Shown one piece after another: positions 44,758 to 54,670 of a stretch of 64,000 nt of DNA (position 1 is its first letter; the number at the start of each line of letters is the position of its first letter). The DNA lies in assembly GCA_028277445.1 (NCBI GenBank), contig JANQGG010000006.1, positions 1 to 64,000 of the forward strand, in the 5' to 3' direction. The notes below the pieces were generated by a model, which saw only the letters and a program-made list of their open reading frames with translations, was not told where the DNA came from and did not search any database. This DNA comes from Chloroherpetonaceae bacterium (GTDB taxonomy: Bacteria > Bacteroidota > Chlorobiia > Chlorobiales > Chloroherpetonaceae). The translations under genes and the position numbers were made by a program.

Positions 44758-45271
44758 AATTATTGTCCTTGTTTTTTGATTAACCGTGAATTAATGGGTC
44801 TATGAAATAAAAGTACCGGAGATACTAATGCTTTATCAGCATTCTAACTCAAGTTTGAGAAAAGCAAAGTACTTTTTTAATAACTTTAAACTAAATTTCC
44901 TCAAAAACTTTGGCTAATTTACAATAACTGCACCTAATCTCCAATAGTTAATCATTACACTTTTTTTAAGCTTTTTACTATTTCTTTTGCATTGAAATTT
45001 GCCAATAAATTTTTTTTAACCATAAATTAACTAATTTCTTCGCTACTAACCCAATATAGCATCTCTACCACCAACAATGGTTTTCGCTAATATTGGTGTT
45101 TTTTACTAGCTCACATCATTAGTACCCAGGCAAAGATATTTTCAACCTATATGTATTGCGATCTTTTATCAATTATTGTGTGTTACAATGATATGATCAT
45201 GAGTATTTATAGCTCAAAATGCTTTTGCTCAGGTACTGATTAATAACTAACGACAAAACGTAGGAGAAACC
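44758..45271. other. Divergent intergenic region upstream of aconitase
   Basis: A 514-base A+T-rich stretch between the small lipoprotein gene and aconitase, so it holds both promoters. A weak hairpin, caccaa...ttggtg with a U-like tail (about 45070-45104), is present; I cannot assign it a function. A good ribosome-binding site (taggagaa) precedes the aconitase ATG at 45272. No gene is seen. Confidence 0.5.
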
Positions 45272-47545
45272 ATGGTTTTCGACATTGACATGATCAAAGC
45301 GCATTACTCCAGACTTGAAGAACGAGTAAATGCAGCACGTAAAGTTCTTAATCAGCCTTTAACGCTTTCGGAAAAAATTCTTTACAGCCACTTGGCTGCC
45401 GGTAGTGCCACGGAAGCATTCACACGCGGCGAATCGTATGTTGAATTTAACCCCGATCGTGTGGCTATGCAGGATGCAACCGCTCAAATGGCGTTGCTCC
45501 AGTTTATGCAGGCCGGCAAGCCAAAAGTTGCCGTTCCTTCAACGGCTCACTGCGATCACTTGATTCAAGCCAAAACCGGCGCTAAAGAAGATCTTGAAGC
45601 CGCTGAAGACGTCAATAAAGAGGTTTATGATTTTCTTGCTTCGGTTTCAAACAAGTATGGCATTGGTTTTTGGAAACCCGGCGCCGGTATTATTCACCAG
45701 GTAGTTTTGGAAAACTACGCGTTTCCTGGCGGCATGATGATCGGAACGGACTCTCATACGGTTAATGCCGGCGGTTTAGGCATGGTGGCTATCGGTGTCG
45801 GCGGCGCCGATGCGGTTGATGTTATGGCCGGTATGCCTTGGGAGCTTAAATTCCCGAAATTGATCGGCGTTAAACTTACCGGTAAAATGAGCGGTTGGAC
45901 TTCGGCCAAAGACGTGATCTTGAAAGTAGCCGGCATTCTGACGGTAAAAGGTGGAACCGGTTGCATCGTTGAATATTTTGGCCCGGGCGCCGATAGCATT
46001 TCCTGTACCGGAAAAGGCACCATTTGTAACATGGGCGCTGAAATTGGCGCAACTACCTCAACATTCAGCTACGACGAAAAAATGGCTGATTATTTGCGTT
46101 CAACCGGCCGCGCTGAAGTAGCCGCAATGGCTGATGCCGTTAAAGCCGATTTGCGCGGCGATGACGAGGTGTATGCTAATCCTGAAAAGTATTTTGATCA
46201 GGTTGTTGAAATCAACCTTTCTGAACTTGAGCCCCATGTTAATGGCCCGTTTACGCCGGATTTAGCGCACCCGATTTCTGAATTCACCAAAGCCGTTAAA
46301 GAACATGGCTGGCCGGAAGAGCTTTCTGCAGGTTTGATCGGCTCATGCACCAACTCTTCGTATGAAGATATGTCGCGTTCGGCGTCGCTGGCCCGGCAGG
46401 CTGCTGAAAAGAAATTGAAAGCAAAATCCGAATTTTCGATTACGCCCGGTTCAGAACAAGTGCGTTTCACCATTGAACGCGATGGCTTAATTGAGGATTT
46501 TGAAAAAATTGACGGCATGGTTTTGGCCAATGCTTGCGGTCCGTGCATCGGGCAATGGGCTCGTCCAAACATGGGTAAGGATCAGCGTAACTCAATTGTA
46601 ACCTCGTTTAACCGTAACTTCGCCAAGCGTAACGACGGCAACCCAAACACACACAGCTTTGTGGCTTCGCCGGAAATTGTTACCGCGCTTGCCATTGCCG
46701 GAAAATTAACTTTCAATCCAATGACCGATACATTAATCAATGAAGACGGTCAGGAAGTGAAATTGGATGAACCAACCGGCGAAGAGCTTCCTGCATCAGG
46801 TTTTTCAGTTGAAGATTCCGGTTATGAAGCGCCTGCCGAAGATGGCAGCAATGTTGAAGTGATCGTAGCGCCAACATCGGAGCGATTGCAGCTTTTAAGC
46901 CCGTTTGCACCCTGGGAAGGCGCTGATCTTAAAGGGTTGAAATTACTTGTTAAAGCAAAGGGCAAATGCACCACCGACCATATTTCTATGGCCGGCCCTT
47001 GGCTTAAGTTCCGTGGTCATTTGGATAACATTTCCAATAACATGTTGATTGGCGCTGTGAATTTCTTCAATGAAAAAACAGACTGCGTTAAGAATCAAAT
47101 GACCGGCGAATATGGCGCTGTTCCTGCTACGCAACGCGATTACAAAGCCGCCGGTATTGGAACAATCGTTGTTGGCGATGAAAACTACGGCGAAGGCTCT
47201 TCGCGTGAGCATGCCGCTATGGAACCTCGTCACATGGGCGTCCGCGCAATTGTGGTAAAATCGTTTGCGCGTATTCATGAAACCAACCTGAAAAAACAAG
47301 GCATGTTGGCTTTAACATTTGATGATAAAGCCGACTATGATAAAATTCAGGAAAACGACACCTTTGATCTTGTTGGGTTGACTGAGTTTGCACCTGGTAA
47401 ATCTTTAACTCTGGTAGCAACTCACGAAGGTGGATCAAAGGATGAGATCACACTGAACCACACCTATAATGAAAACCAAATTGCATGGTTTAAGGCCGGT
47501 TCAGCGCTGAATTTGATCAAACAGCAAAATGCGCAAGTGATTTAA
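45272..47545 (+). CDS. acnA: Aconitate hydratase (mitochondrial type)
   Basis: Interconverts citrate and isocitrate via cis-aconitate with a [4Fe-4S] cluster, in the TCA or reductive TCA cycle. The 757 residues have the length and sequence type of mitochondrial aconitase, shorter than the AcnA (IRP-like) class. Cluster cysteines are visible: Cys359 in GSCTNSS, and Cys422 and Cys425 in ACGPCIGQW. Other motifs are [14 protein letters not shown] and [19 protein letters not shown]. It is transcribed alone, with a terminator at 47563-47589. Confidence 0.96.
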   Translation: MVFDIDMIKAHYSRLEERVNAARKVLNQPLTLSEKILYSHLAAGSATEAFTRGESYVEFNPDRVAMQDATAQMALLQFMQAGKPKVAVPSTAHCDHLIQAKTGAKEDLEAAEDVNKEVYDFLASVSNKYGIGFWKPGAGIIHQVVLENYAFPGGMMIGTDSHTVNAGGLGMVAIGVGGADAVDVMAGMPWELKFPKLIGVKLTGKMSGWTSAKDVILKVAGILTVKGGTGCIVEYFGPGADSISCTGKGTICNMGAEIGATTSTFSYDEKMADYLRSTGRAEVAAMADAVKADLRGDDEVYANPEKYFDQVVEINLSELEPHVNGPFTPDLAHPISEFTKAVKEHGWPEELSAGLIGSCTNSSYEDMSRSASLARQAAEKKLKAKSEFSITPGSEQVRFTIERDGLIEDFEKIDGMVLANACGPCIGQWARPNMGKDQRNSIVTSFNRNFAKRNDGNPNTHSFVASPEIVTALAIAGKLTFNPMTDTLINEDGQEVKLDEPTGEELPASGFSVEDSGYEAPAEDGSNVEVIVAPTSERLQLLSPFAPWEGADLKGLKLLVKAKGKCTTDHISMAGPWLKFRGHLDNISNNMLIGAVNFFNEKTDCVKNQMTGEYGAVPATQRDYKAAGIGTIVVGDENYGEGSSREHAAMEPRHMGVRAIVVKSFARIHETNLKKQGMLALTFDDKADYDKIQENDTFDLVGLTEFAPGKSLTLVATHEGGSKDEITLNHTYNENQIAWFKAGSALNLIKQQNAQVI

Positions 47546-47562
47546 CGATTTGCATTTACACT

Positions 47563-47589
47563 AAAGCCTCGCTCATGCGGGGCTTTTTT
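47563..47589 (+). terminator. Terminator of the aconitase gene
   Basis: Arms aaagcctcgc (47563-47572) and gcggggcttt (47577-47586) with loop tcat, one G-T pair, followed by a U run. It lies 18 bases after the stop. Confidence 0.92.
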
Positions 47590-47667
47590 ATTTCGAGTTT
47601 ATCAGATTTGTTTTTTGGATTATATTCTCAGAATATCGTATAAAAATTTCTAACGCTGTCGATCCCA

Positions 47668-47934
47668 TTGAAAATTAAATGCTGGTTATGCAATGGTGAA
47701 TTGGTTGAAAAACTTCTACATGGTGATAATAACACTGCAGTTGCAACGGTGAAAGCTGAAGTTTGCCTGCATTGTGGAGAAAAGTTTTACTCAAAAGAAA
47801 CCATTGAGTTGTTCGAAACCATTAAGTCTAAACTTGAACGCCAGGATGCGTCTGATTTTCAGCTACTCGGCAATACTTATGAAATTTCAGCCAAAACAGA
47901 CTTAAAAAAAGAAATTGCACGAACGAAGTTTTAA
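47668..47934 (+). CDS. YgiT-type zinc-finger protein (MqsA-like antitoxin domain)
   Basis: An 88-residue protein with the MqsA N-terminal zinc finger: CWLCNG near the start and VCLHCGEKFYSKETIELFETI near residues 32-52, giving two CxxC pairs. In toxin-antitoxin systems it is coded next to a DUF4258 or MqsR-type toxin; no such gene is adjacent, so it may be an orphan. The only start is TTG at 47668. The C-terminal part lacks the usual HTH of full MqsA. Confidence 0.78.
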   Translation: MKIKCWLCNGELVEKLLHGDNNTAVATVKAEVCLHCGEKFYSKETIELFETIKSKLERQDASDFQLLGNTYEISAKTDLKKEIARTKF

Positions 47935-48002
47935 AGTTTGGGTATTATTACAACATTAATATGTTTTTTATACAATACAATAATATTTTGAAATCATCAT
48001 AG

Positions 48003-48530
48003 ATGGCTAAAAGATTAAAATTATATTTTTTTCTAATATCATTTTTCATTTCAATTAATATTGGATACACTAAGCAAATTGGTTTTGGAATCGGCTTTTC
48101 TTCAGAAAATGCTATTCTTTTAAATTTAAATTATAAAAACGATTTACAAATTTATAGTTTTGGTTATAATATTCAATCAAGTGATACTCGAGGTAAATTA
48201 GTTTCCGAACAAAAATCTAATTATGGTAAAACAATAGATGGATATGGTTCATACTTTTGGACAATAGATGCTGGAATAGGCTATTATTTAACTAAAATAA
48301 TTAGCATCCAAGCTGAGCTTTCTATAGGTTCTTTAGAAGATTATACTAATTACATCGACCGAAGATTTAAGGATAATGGTTATCATATGATAGATAATTC
48401 AGAAACTATTATTGGAATTGGCGCTTTAATTGGTTACGACTTTTCAAAAAATATTAGGGCATATGCTGGTTATAACTCACTAAAAAGAATATCATTTGGC
48501 CTTCAATATTTTTTATCAAAATTTGATTAA
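48003..48530 (+). CDS. Secreted, probable small outer-membrane beta-barrel protein
   Basis: A 175-residue protein with an N-terminal hydrophobic signal (LYFFLISFFISINIGYTKQ) followed by alternating aromatic and polar strands (IGFGIGFSSENAILLNLNYK; GIGYYLTKIISIQAELSIGS; IGALIGYDFSKNIRAYAGYNS), as in 8-strand beta-barrels. It ends in FLSKFD, an aromatic-rich terminus not strongly barrel-like. The gene is clearly more A+T-rich than its neighbours, which could mean recent acquisition. No named family is recognised. Confidence 0.68.
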   Translation: MAKRLKLYFFLISFFISINIGYTKQIGFGIGFSSENAILLNLNYKNDLQIYSFGYNIQSSDTRGKLVSEQKSNYGKTIDGYGSYFWTIDAGIGYYLTKIISIQAELSIGSLEDYTNYIDRRFKDNGYHMIDNSETIIGIGALIGYDFSKNIRAYAGYNSLKRISFGLQYFLSKFD

Positions 48531-48564
48531 AGGGAATCTACATCGCGATTATCAAAATGAAAAT

Positions 48565-49593
48565 CTACAAAACCAACATACTATCCCCGTAGCTCAGAAA
48601 TTTGTACCCTTTTTCTAATGCTTCTTCATAAGCCTGTTTTAAGAGCGGCCAACTGGCAAAGGCGGCGGCAAGCATTAATACCGTCGAGCGAGGAGCATGG
48701 AAGTTCGTGAGCAGCATATCCACCAGCTTAAATTCATATCCGGGATAAATGAAAATATCCGCTTCATTGATGATGTTTTCAGGAGTTGAGTTCAGTATAA
48801 CCTCGGCGCCGGCATGCTCCAAAGCGCGGGTTACGGTTGTGCCAACGGCAAGCAATCGTCGGCCTTCTTTTTTGGTGGTCTGTATCAACTCAACCGTCTC
48901 TTTGGAAATATGGTAAAACTCGCGATGCATGGTATGATCTTCCAGATGCTCTACCCGAATGGGCATAAATGTACCCAAGCCAACATGCAACGTTAAGTAA
49001 CCAATCCGAATCCCCTTTTGCTGCAATCGCTCCAAAAGCTCATCCGTAAAATTCAATGATGCCGTTGGCGCCGCCACGCTACCTTGCTCTGAAGCAAACA
49101 CCGTTTGATAACGATGCACATCCTCTTCAATTGCTTTTCGATTTAAATAGGGGGGAATGGGCATGTTGCCATACTGCTCCAGGATTTCCAGCAACGGCTT
49201 TTCCGAAGAGACTCGCGCCAAACCATTACTCAGAATCTCTTCAACCAAAATCCGTTCGTCTTGAACCAGCAACGCCTGTCCTTTTTTTAACTTGCCCCCA
49301 TACATCACCACGTCCTGATCGGCGCTATGCTTTTCTAAAAGCAACAGTTCAACGTTAGCGCCGGTTGGTTTTTGGGTATACAAACGCGCTTTAATGACTT
49401 TTGAATTGTTGAGCAACACCAAATCGCCCGGTTGAAGGGCCTGATCAAGCTCGCTATAAAATCCATGAGCAATCTTGCCGGTTTCACGATTGAGCTGAAT
49501 CAAACGGGTTGAACCGCGCATTGTTGGGGGAAACTTGGCAATCCGCTCTTCAGGTAGATTGTAATCAAAAGCCTGGACGTTAATCTTCTCCAT
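48565..49593 (-). CDS. queA: S-adenosylmethionine:tRNA ribosyltransferase-isomerase
   Basis: Forms epoxyqueuosine in tRNA wobble position 34 by transferring the ribosyl part of SAM. It has 342 residues. Family signatures are FDYNLPEERIAKFP at the start, GDLVLLNNSKVIKARL, VELLLLEK, GSVAAPTASLNFTDELL, LTLHVGLGTFMPIRVE and NFHAPRSTVLMLAAAFA near the C-terminus. Another queuosine gene, tgt, is at the right edge. It starts nine bases after hisD, so the two are probably co-transcribed. Confidence 0.96.
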   Translation of the reverse strand: MEKINVQAFDYNLPEERIAKFPPTMRGSTRLIQLNRETGKIAHGFYSELDQALQPGDLVLLNNSKVIKARLYTQKPTGANVELLLLEKHSADQDVVMYGGKLKKGQALLVQDERILVEEILSNGLARVSSEKPLLEILEQYGNMPIPPYLNRKAIEEDVHRYQTVFASEQGSVAAPTASLNFTDELLERLQQKGIRIGYLTLHVGLGTFMPIRVEHLEDHTMHREFYHISKETVELIQTTKKEGRRLLAVGTTVTRALEHAGAEVILNSTPENIINEADIFIYPGYEFKLVDMLLTNFHAPRSTVLMLAAAFASWPLLKQAYEEALEKGYKFLSYGDSMLVL

Positions 49594-49602
49594 ACATGCT
49601 TT

Positions 49603-50883
49603 TTAAGATAAACGGCTTCTGACAGCTTCGGCATGCGCTTCCAATCCTTCGGAATCGGCAAATCGGGCGATATCTTCGCCGGTTTGCATCAGCATATCGC
49701 GCGTGTAGGAAATAACCGATGAGCGTTTCATGAAATCGCGTGTGGAAAGCGGCGAAAAGAATCGCGCCGTCCCGCTTGTCGGCAAGGTATGATTTGGGCC
49801 GGCGTAGTAATCGCCGACCGGCTCGCTGGAATACGCACCCAGAAATATGGCTCCGGCATGTTTTAATTTGGAAAGATAACTCCATGGCTCAGCCGTTTGC
49901 ACTTCCAAATGTTCCGGCGCAATTTTGTTTGATACCTGGCACGCCTCGTTCAAATCGCCAGTTAGGATAATTGCGGAATTGTTTTGCAAGGCGACTTCAA
50001 TCCAGGACTTTCGTTTCATCGTTGGCAGTAGTCTCATAACCTCTTCCTGAACACGCTTGGCAAGTTTTTCAGACGGTGTAATTAAAATGGCGGATGCATC
50101 CTGATCGTGCTCAGCCTGGGAAAACAAATCAAGCGCGATAAACTTGGGATTGGCGGCCTCATCAGCAATGATGGCAATTTCAGACGGACCGGCAATGCTA
50201 TCGATGGCAACTTCGCCGAAAACCAGTTTTTTAGCCATTGCCACATATTTGTTGCCAGGCCCAGATATAATATCAACTTTTGGAATAGACTCTGTTCCGT
50301 AGGCAAACGCTCCAACGGCTTGCGCGCCACCCAGTTTATAGACCTCTTTAATACCCAGTAGATGCGCCGCTGCTAATACCACATGATTAACTTCGCCATC
50401 TTTATTGCAGGGGCTTGTCACATAAATCTCGTTAACGCCGGCTACTTGCGCAGGAATGACATTCATCAATACCGACGAAGGGTAAGCAGCCTGACCGCCG
50501 GGAATATAAAGCAATGCGCGTTCCATTGGGGTTATCTTTTGACCGATGATCACCCCATGATCCTGTTCATAAAAGAAACTTTTTTCCAGCTCGTGTTCAT
50601 GAAACCGCCGAATGTTCTGAGAAGCTTTTTGGAGAATTTCCATTAAGTCACCATCCATGTTTTGAACCGCTTCTTCAATTTCTCGCTCCGAAACCTTAAA
50701 CTCGGTTAAATTGGCCTGATCGAATTTAAGCGCATAATGCCTCAATGCTTCATCACCCTTATCCTTAACCGTTTGCAAAATCTCCTTAACCGAGGCTTCA
50801 ACGTTTTGATCCAAAGCATTTCGCCTGGAAAGAAATTGGGAAAGTATGGAATCGGTTTCCTTATAATGAATGATCTGTAACAC
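49603..50883 (-). CDS. hisD: Histidinol dehydrogenase
   Basis: The last two steps of histidine synthesis: NAD-dependent oxidation of histidinol to histidine, Zn-dependent, in the cytosol. The 426 residues contain ERALLYIPGGQAAYPSSVLMN, YKLGGAQAVGAFAYGTESIPKVD, ISGPGNKYVA and DSIAGPSEIAIIAD, and the zinc-site segments SQAEHDQDA and GPNHTLPTSGTARF. It has a GTG start at 50883. The gene lies apart from other his genes and is divergent from der. Confidence 0.96.
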   Translation of the reverse strand: MLQIIHYKETDSILSQFLSRRNALDQNVEASVKEILQTVKDKGDEALRHYALKFDQANLTEFKVSEREIEEAVQNMDGDLMEILQKASQNIRRFHEHELEKSFFYEQDHGVIIGQKITPMERALLYIPGGQAAYPSSVLMNVIPAQVAGVNEIYVTSPCNKDGEVNHVVLAAAHLLGIKEVYKLGGAQAVGAFAYGTESIPKVDIISGPGNKYVAMAKKLVFGEVAIDSIAGPSEIAIIADEAANPKFIALDLFSQAEHDQDASAILITPSEKLAKRVQEEVMRLLPTMKRKSWIEVALQNNSAIILTGDLNEACQVSNKIAPEHLEVQTAEPWSYLSKLKHAGAIFLGAYSSEPVGDYYAGPNHTLPTSGTARFFSPLSTRDFMKRSSVISYTRDMLMQTGEDIARFADSEGLEAHAEAVRSRLS

Positions 50884-51010
50884 GCTTATCTATAAGTTTG
50901 AATTAGTGAGAACAATGCCCCCGATTGTTTTTATAAATGGACTTGATTTCTTATATAAAAGTTTGTCTGCTTTAAACCAAAAATCAAACGTGTTTGATGC
51001 CTAATTTATT

Positions 51011-52324
51011 ATGAAACCTCTGGTTGCTATCATAGGCCGGCCCAATGTCGGGAAATCAACCTTATTTAACCGTATCCTAGACAAACGTTATGCGATTGTT
51101 GAAGATACGCCCGGCGTGACTCGCGACCGTAATTTTGGCCAAGCCGAATGGTGCGGTAAGTTTTTCACCCTAATAGATACCGGTGGATATACTACTTCCA
51201 AACATGTCGTTGATTCGGCGATTTTAGAACAAACCCTTATGGCTTTGGAAGAAGCCGATATTTTGGTGTTTGTTACGGATTTTCAGACCGGACTTACCGA
51301 TGTTGATCTGGAAATTTCCCGTCGATTAAAAAAAAACCTGATCCACAAACCCTTGATCCATGTCATCAACAAAGTGGATAATTTTAAAATGCAATTGGAA
51401 GCCGAAAACCAACGCATGTTAGGATTGGGCGAGCCATTCTTTATTTCGGCCATTGATGGCAGCGGTGTGGCTGAAGCGCTGGACAAAATCATTGAATTTT
51501 TTCCCGATCAATCCGGTCACGATGACGATGATGATAACACCGTTAAACTGGCGATTATCGGACGGCCTAATGCCGGGAAATCCAGCTTTGTAAATGCTAT
51601 CCTGGGACAAAACCGCCAAATTGTCTCTGAGATACCCGGCACAACTCGAGACGCTATCGACTCAACTTTTACCCGCAACAAACAAGACTATACCATTATT
51701 GATACGGCTGGATTGCGCCGAAAAGCCCGCATCAAAGATAACATAGAACTCTTTAGCACCTTGCGGACAGAAAAAGCCATTGAGCGCGCCGATGTGGCGA
51801 TTGTTTTGGTTGATGCCGAGCAGGGATTGGAGCACCAGGATTTGCGAATTTTAAACCTTGCCATTGAAAAAAAGCGCGGTATTGTGTTGGCTGTCAATAA
51901 ATGGGATTTAATTGAAAAGGACTCGAAAACGGCAATCGCTTTTGAAAAACAGCTCCGTGAAAACCTGAAAAATCTTTCTTACATCCCGATCATTTTTATT
52001 TCAGCCCTTTCCAAACAACGCATCTACAAAACCATCGATATGTGCCGGGAAATTTGGCATGTCCGTAGAAATGAGATCGACACCAGTAAATTAAATGCGT
52101 TGCTTCTGGATGATATCCGTCGAACGCCGCCGTCATCCAAATCGGGCAAAGAAATAAAAATTAAGTACATCACCCAACTTTCCACTCAGCCGCCTTTGTT
52201 TGGATTTTTTTGCAACAATCCTCATTTAATACAAGATCATTACAAACGGTTTTTAGAGCGCAAATTGCGAGAGCATTTCGGATTTCAGGGAACACCTATT
52301 GAACTGAAGTTTAGGAAGAAGTAG
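51011..52324 (+). CDS. der: Ribosome biogenesis GTPase Der
   Basis: An essential GTPase with two tandem G domains that acts in 50S subunit assembly. It has 437 residues. The first P-loop is GRPNVGKST (9-17), the second GRPNAGKSS (about 183-191). G4 motifs are NKVD and NKWD. The C-terminal KH-like domain ends FGFQGTPIELKFRKK, typical of the family. It stands alone; the VapBC pair beyond it is on the other strand. I saw no second copy of its 3' end nearby. Confidence 0.97.
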   Translation: MKPLVAIIGRPNVGKSTLFNRILDKRYAIVEDTPGVTRDRNFGQAEWCGKFFTLIDTGGYTTSKHVVDSAILEQTLMALEEADILVFVTDFQTGLTDVDLEISRRLKKNLIHKPLIHVINKVDNFKMQLEAENQRMLGLGEPFFISAIDGSGVAEALDKIIEFFPDQSGHDDDDDNTVKLAIIGRPNAGKSSFVNAILGQNRQIVSEIPGTTRDAIDSTFTRNKQDYTIIDTAGLRRKARIKDNIELFSTLRTEKAIERADVAIVLVDAEQGLEHQDLRILNLAIEKKRGIVLAVNKWDLIEKDSKTAIAFEKQLRENLKNLSYIPIIFISALSKQRIYKTIDMCREIWHVRRNEIDTSKLNALLLDDIRRTPPSSKSGKEIKIKYITQLSTQPPLFGFFCNNPHLIQDHYKRFLERKLREHFGFQGTPIELKFRKK

Positions 52325-52368
52325 GAATTAGATTATGCAAATTGGATAATATTGTATAAATCTAACTA

Positions 52369-52749
52369 TTATATAGAATAAGGGTTTAGTAGTGTCAAAC
52401 CTTTAATGTTCTTAAAATCGGAGGTGTTGCGAGTAACCAAAATCATATCATGTATCAAAGCAGTTCCGGCAATTATTGCATCGCCCAATCCAATTTTTTT
52501 TGTTTGTCTAAGCCAAATAGTTTTATCTATAATCGCATGATCAATGGGTAAAACTTTGGCAAAATCAACAAATCCATATAGTGGTTTTAATTGTTTTGTT
52601 GTTGCCTTATACCAACCTAATAATTCAATTTTAGTAACAGAAGAAATAATTACTGCCTGAACATTCAAGAAGTTTTTTGCATTTTCCGGAAGCTTATCAG
52701 CGAAATTGTCAATTATGATATTGGTGTCTATTAAATATTTCTGTTCCAT
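52369..52749 (-). CDS. VapC-type PIN toxin
   Basis: A 126-residue PIN-domain ribonuclease with all expected acidic positions: Asp in YLIDTNIIID (residue 8), Glu in SVTKIELLG, Asp in KIGLGDAIIAGTA and Asp in LVTRNTSDF. Unlike the VapC at 4486-4890 it looks active. Its start overlaps the antitoxin 3' end by 19 bases. It is convergent with der. No displaced tail of der is seen, so this pair is not obviously of the tail-duplication type. Confidence 0.88.
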   Translation of the reverse strand: MEQKYLIDTNIIIDNFADKLPENAKNFLNVQAVIISSVTKIELLGWYKATTKQLKPLYGFVDFAKVLPIDHAIIDKTIWLRQTKKIGLGDAIIAGTALIHDMILVTRNTSDFKNIKGLTLLNPYSI

Positions 52750-52964
52750 TCTTCACGAGCTTTTTCGATGTGAGCCTTTAAATCATTGTAGCTTTTCTCA
52801 TCAAGAATACGCGTAAAATCCGCCAGTTTTTTTTTTGAAGGGTCTTTTTCCTCAATAAGCTCATCTTTTGAATACACAAGTATCTCTAACTCTTTTCCTA
52901 CATAAGTTTTGGGAACGGTTAAATTCAACTTGTTATTTTTTAGTGTTAGAGTAGTTTTAATCAT
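52731..52964 (-). CDS. VapB-like antitoxin
   Basis: A 77-residue protein preceding the PIN toxin, overlapping it by 19 bases. The N-terminus (TTLTLKNNKLNLTVPKTYVGKELEILVY) has the strand pattern of an AbrB/SpoVT-like swapped-hairpin fold, as in some VapB-type antitoxins. The C-terminal half is charged and helical (LADFTRILDEKSYNDLKAHIEKAREEW) and should bind the toxin. Assigned as antitoxin mainly by position. Confidence 0.78.
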   Translation of the reverse strand: MIKTTLTLKNNKLNLTVPKTYVGKELEILVYSKDELIEEKDPSKKKLADFTRILDEKSYNDLKAHIEKAREEWNRNI

Positions 52965-53138
52965 TTTATTTCAAGATATTTTGAGTTCGTTGAAATTTTT
53001 CATTGGCAATCTTTTAACACATGTTTATTTATTCCTTGTTTTAAGAATTTTTTGGTTACCCTAAAAATTCAAATCTAAGCTTACGGTGTTAAAAATATAA
53101 AGTTTGTTTTACTACTCTAACTGTAAAAATAAAATATA

Positions 53139-54233
53139 ATGGCAAAAATAAATGAACAACGCGTTGTAGAAGCGCTGAAACATGTCATAGAGCCAGATCT
53201 GCAGAAAGATTTGATCACGCTGAACATGGTTAAAGACATTGCTATCAGCGATCAGGATGACATCACATTTACCGTAGTTCTCACTACACCGGCATGCCCA
53301 CTAAAAGATATGATTGAAAATGCATGTATAAATGCAATTAAACATTTCATTCCCGAAGCCAAATCTGTTAAAGTGAATATGACGGCTAATGTAACCAGTG
53401 GTGGCAACATGAGCGGTTCATCGGTTGAAAACATTTTAGCTAACGTTAAAAATACCATTGCGATTGCGTCGGGTAAGGGTGGCGTTGGTAAATCCACGGT
53501 TGCTACTAATCTGGCGGTGGCGCTTGCTAAAACAGGCGCGAAAGTTGGACTTATCGATGCCGATATTCACGGACCAAGCATTCCAACCATGTTTGGATTA
53601 AAAGAAGAGAAACCCGATGTAATGGGAAAGACGCTCATACCTTTGGAAAAGTATGGTGTTAAGCTTATTTCCATCGGTTTTCTGGTTGATCAGAAAACAG
53701 CAGTTGTTTGGCGGGGGCCGATGATTTCAAGCGCTCTTCGTCAATTTATGACAGATGTTGCTTGGAACGAACTGGATTACTTATTGTTTGATCTGCCTCC
53801 CGGCACGGGCGATATACAACTTACCTTGGTTCAAACGGTTCCATTAACCGGATCGGTTGTGGTTACAACACCTCAGGATGTTGCGGTTTCGGATGTGGTG
53901 AAAGCTGTGGCAATGTTCGATAATGTGAAAGTCCCGGTGCTAGGCGTTCTTGAAAATATGAGCTATTATCATTTACCTGACGGTTCTAAAGAGTACATCT
54001 TTGGTCAGGGCGGTGGCGCTAAATTAGCTGAAAAGCACAATCTACCATTCTTGGGAGAAATCCCATTAGTGACGGATGTTCGCAAAGGCGGCGATGAAGG
54101 CGTTCCAGTCGTTATTAGAAATCCTGAATCCGAACAAGCCAAGCTATTTATGAATGCAGCTAAAAAGTTAGCTCAGCAAATTGCGATAAAAAATGCCGGT
54201 ATAGGCTCAGGAAAAGTTGAAATTGAATTATAA
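53139..54233 (+). CDS. mrp: Mrp/ApbC family iron-sulfur carrier ATPase
   Basis: A P-loop scaffold that transfers Fe-S clusters to apo-proteins. It has 364 residues: an N-terminal MIP18/DUF59 domain (residues 1-75: VEALKHVIEPDLQKDLITLNMVK), then the deviant Walker A GKGGVGKST (about 112-120) and DADIHGPSIPTMFG. The LVQTVPLTGSVVVTTPQDVA switch region follows. The C-terminal CxxC present in most Mrp proteins is replaced by YYHLPDGSKEYIFG. I recall such loss in Bacteroidota and Chlorobiota members, so it is a lineage trait and not necessarily a defect. It is followed by a NifU-like gene. Confidence 0.95.
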   Translation: MAKINEQRVVEALKHVIEPDLQKDLITLNMVKDIAISDQDDITFTVVLTTPACPLKDMIENACINAIKHFIPEAKSVKVNMTANVTSGGNMSGSSVENILANVKNTIAIASGKGGVGKSTVATNLAVALAKTGAKVGLIDADIHGPSIPTMFGLKEEKPDVMGKTLIPLEKYGVKLISIGFLVDQKTAVVWRGPMISSALRQFMTDVAWNELDYLLFDLPPGTGDIQLTLVQTVPLTGSVVVTTPQDVAVSDVVKAVAMFDNVKVPVLGVLENMSYYHLPDGSKEYIFGQGGGAKLAEKHNLPFLGEIPLVTDVRKGGDEGVPVVIRNPESEQAKLFMNAAKKLAQQIAIKNAGIGSGKVEIEL

Positions 54234-54310
54234 ACAATTCACTTGCATTGATTTAAAGACTGAGTTTTTCTATTTTGATTTATCATATAATTTCTAAAAA
54301 AGGAGAGTTT

Positions 54311-54586
54311 ATGTCAGAAAATGTAAGTACTGGTAAATCTTATCTTCCGAAAGAGGATCCGATTTATGACAGAGTAACCGAAGCCCTTAACAGCGTGCGT
54401 CCATATTTACAAGCCGATGGTGGTGATTGTGAATTGGTTGGTATTACCGATGAAAAAGTTGTGGATTTGCGCTTGGTTGGCGCCTGTGGTTCATGCCCAA
54501 TGAGCACCATGACTTTACGCGCCGGAGTTGAACAAGCTCTAAAACGCGCTATTCCTGAAATTGTTCGCGTTGAAGCTGCTCCTTAA
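54311..54586 (+). CDS. NifU C-terminal domain (Nfu-type) protein
   Basis: A 91-residue protein with the Nfu domain: RPYLQADGGDCELVGI and the cluster-binding motif VGACGSCPMSTMTL (CxxC). Nfu proteins receive and deliver [4Fe-4S] clusters. The gene starts at ATG 54311 with a strong aaaggagag ribosome-binding site 5-12 bases upstream; the longer frame back to 54275 is not needed. It lies 77 bases after mrp, so the two may share a transcript ended by the terminator at 54609-54644. The two Fe-S genes make functional sense together. Confidence 0.95.
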   Translation: MSENVSTGKSYLPKEDPIYDRVTEALNSVRPYLQADGGDCELVGITDEKVVDLRLVGACGSCPMSTMTLRAGVEQALKRAIPEIVRVEAAP

Positions 54587-54608
54587 TTTCCAACCGGAAT
54601 AAAATAGA

Positions 54609-54644
54609 AATCTCAGTTGCTCATTATGGCAACTGAGATTTTTT
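54609..54644 (+). terminator. Terminator of the mrp-nfu unit
   Basis: Perfect 12-base arms aatctcagttgc and gcaactgagatt with loop tcattatg and a U run. It lies 22 bases after the Nfu stop. Its A-rich other side could also act for the converging FKBP gene. Confidence 0.95.
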
Positions 54645-54670
54645 ATTGGGCCACTAGCCCTTCTACCCTT

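Noticed and set aside
46198-46572. 124-codon minus frame inside aconitase
   Set aside because: Antisense shadow; the + frame carries the Fe-S cysteines of aconitase.
52325-53138. Third tail-duplication locus at der
   Set aside because: A VapBC pair sits behind der, but no second copy of the der 3' end is visible on either side of it.
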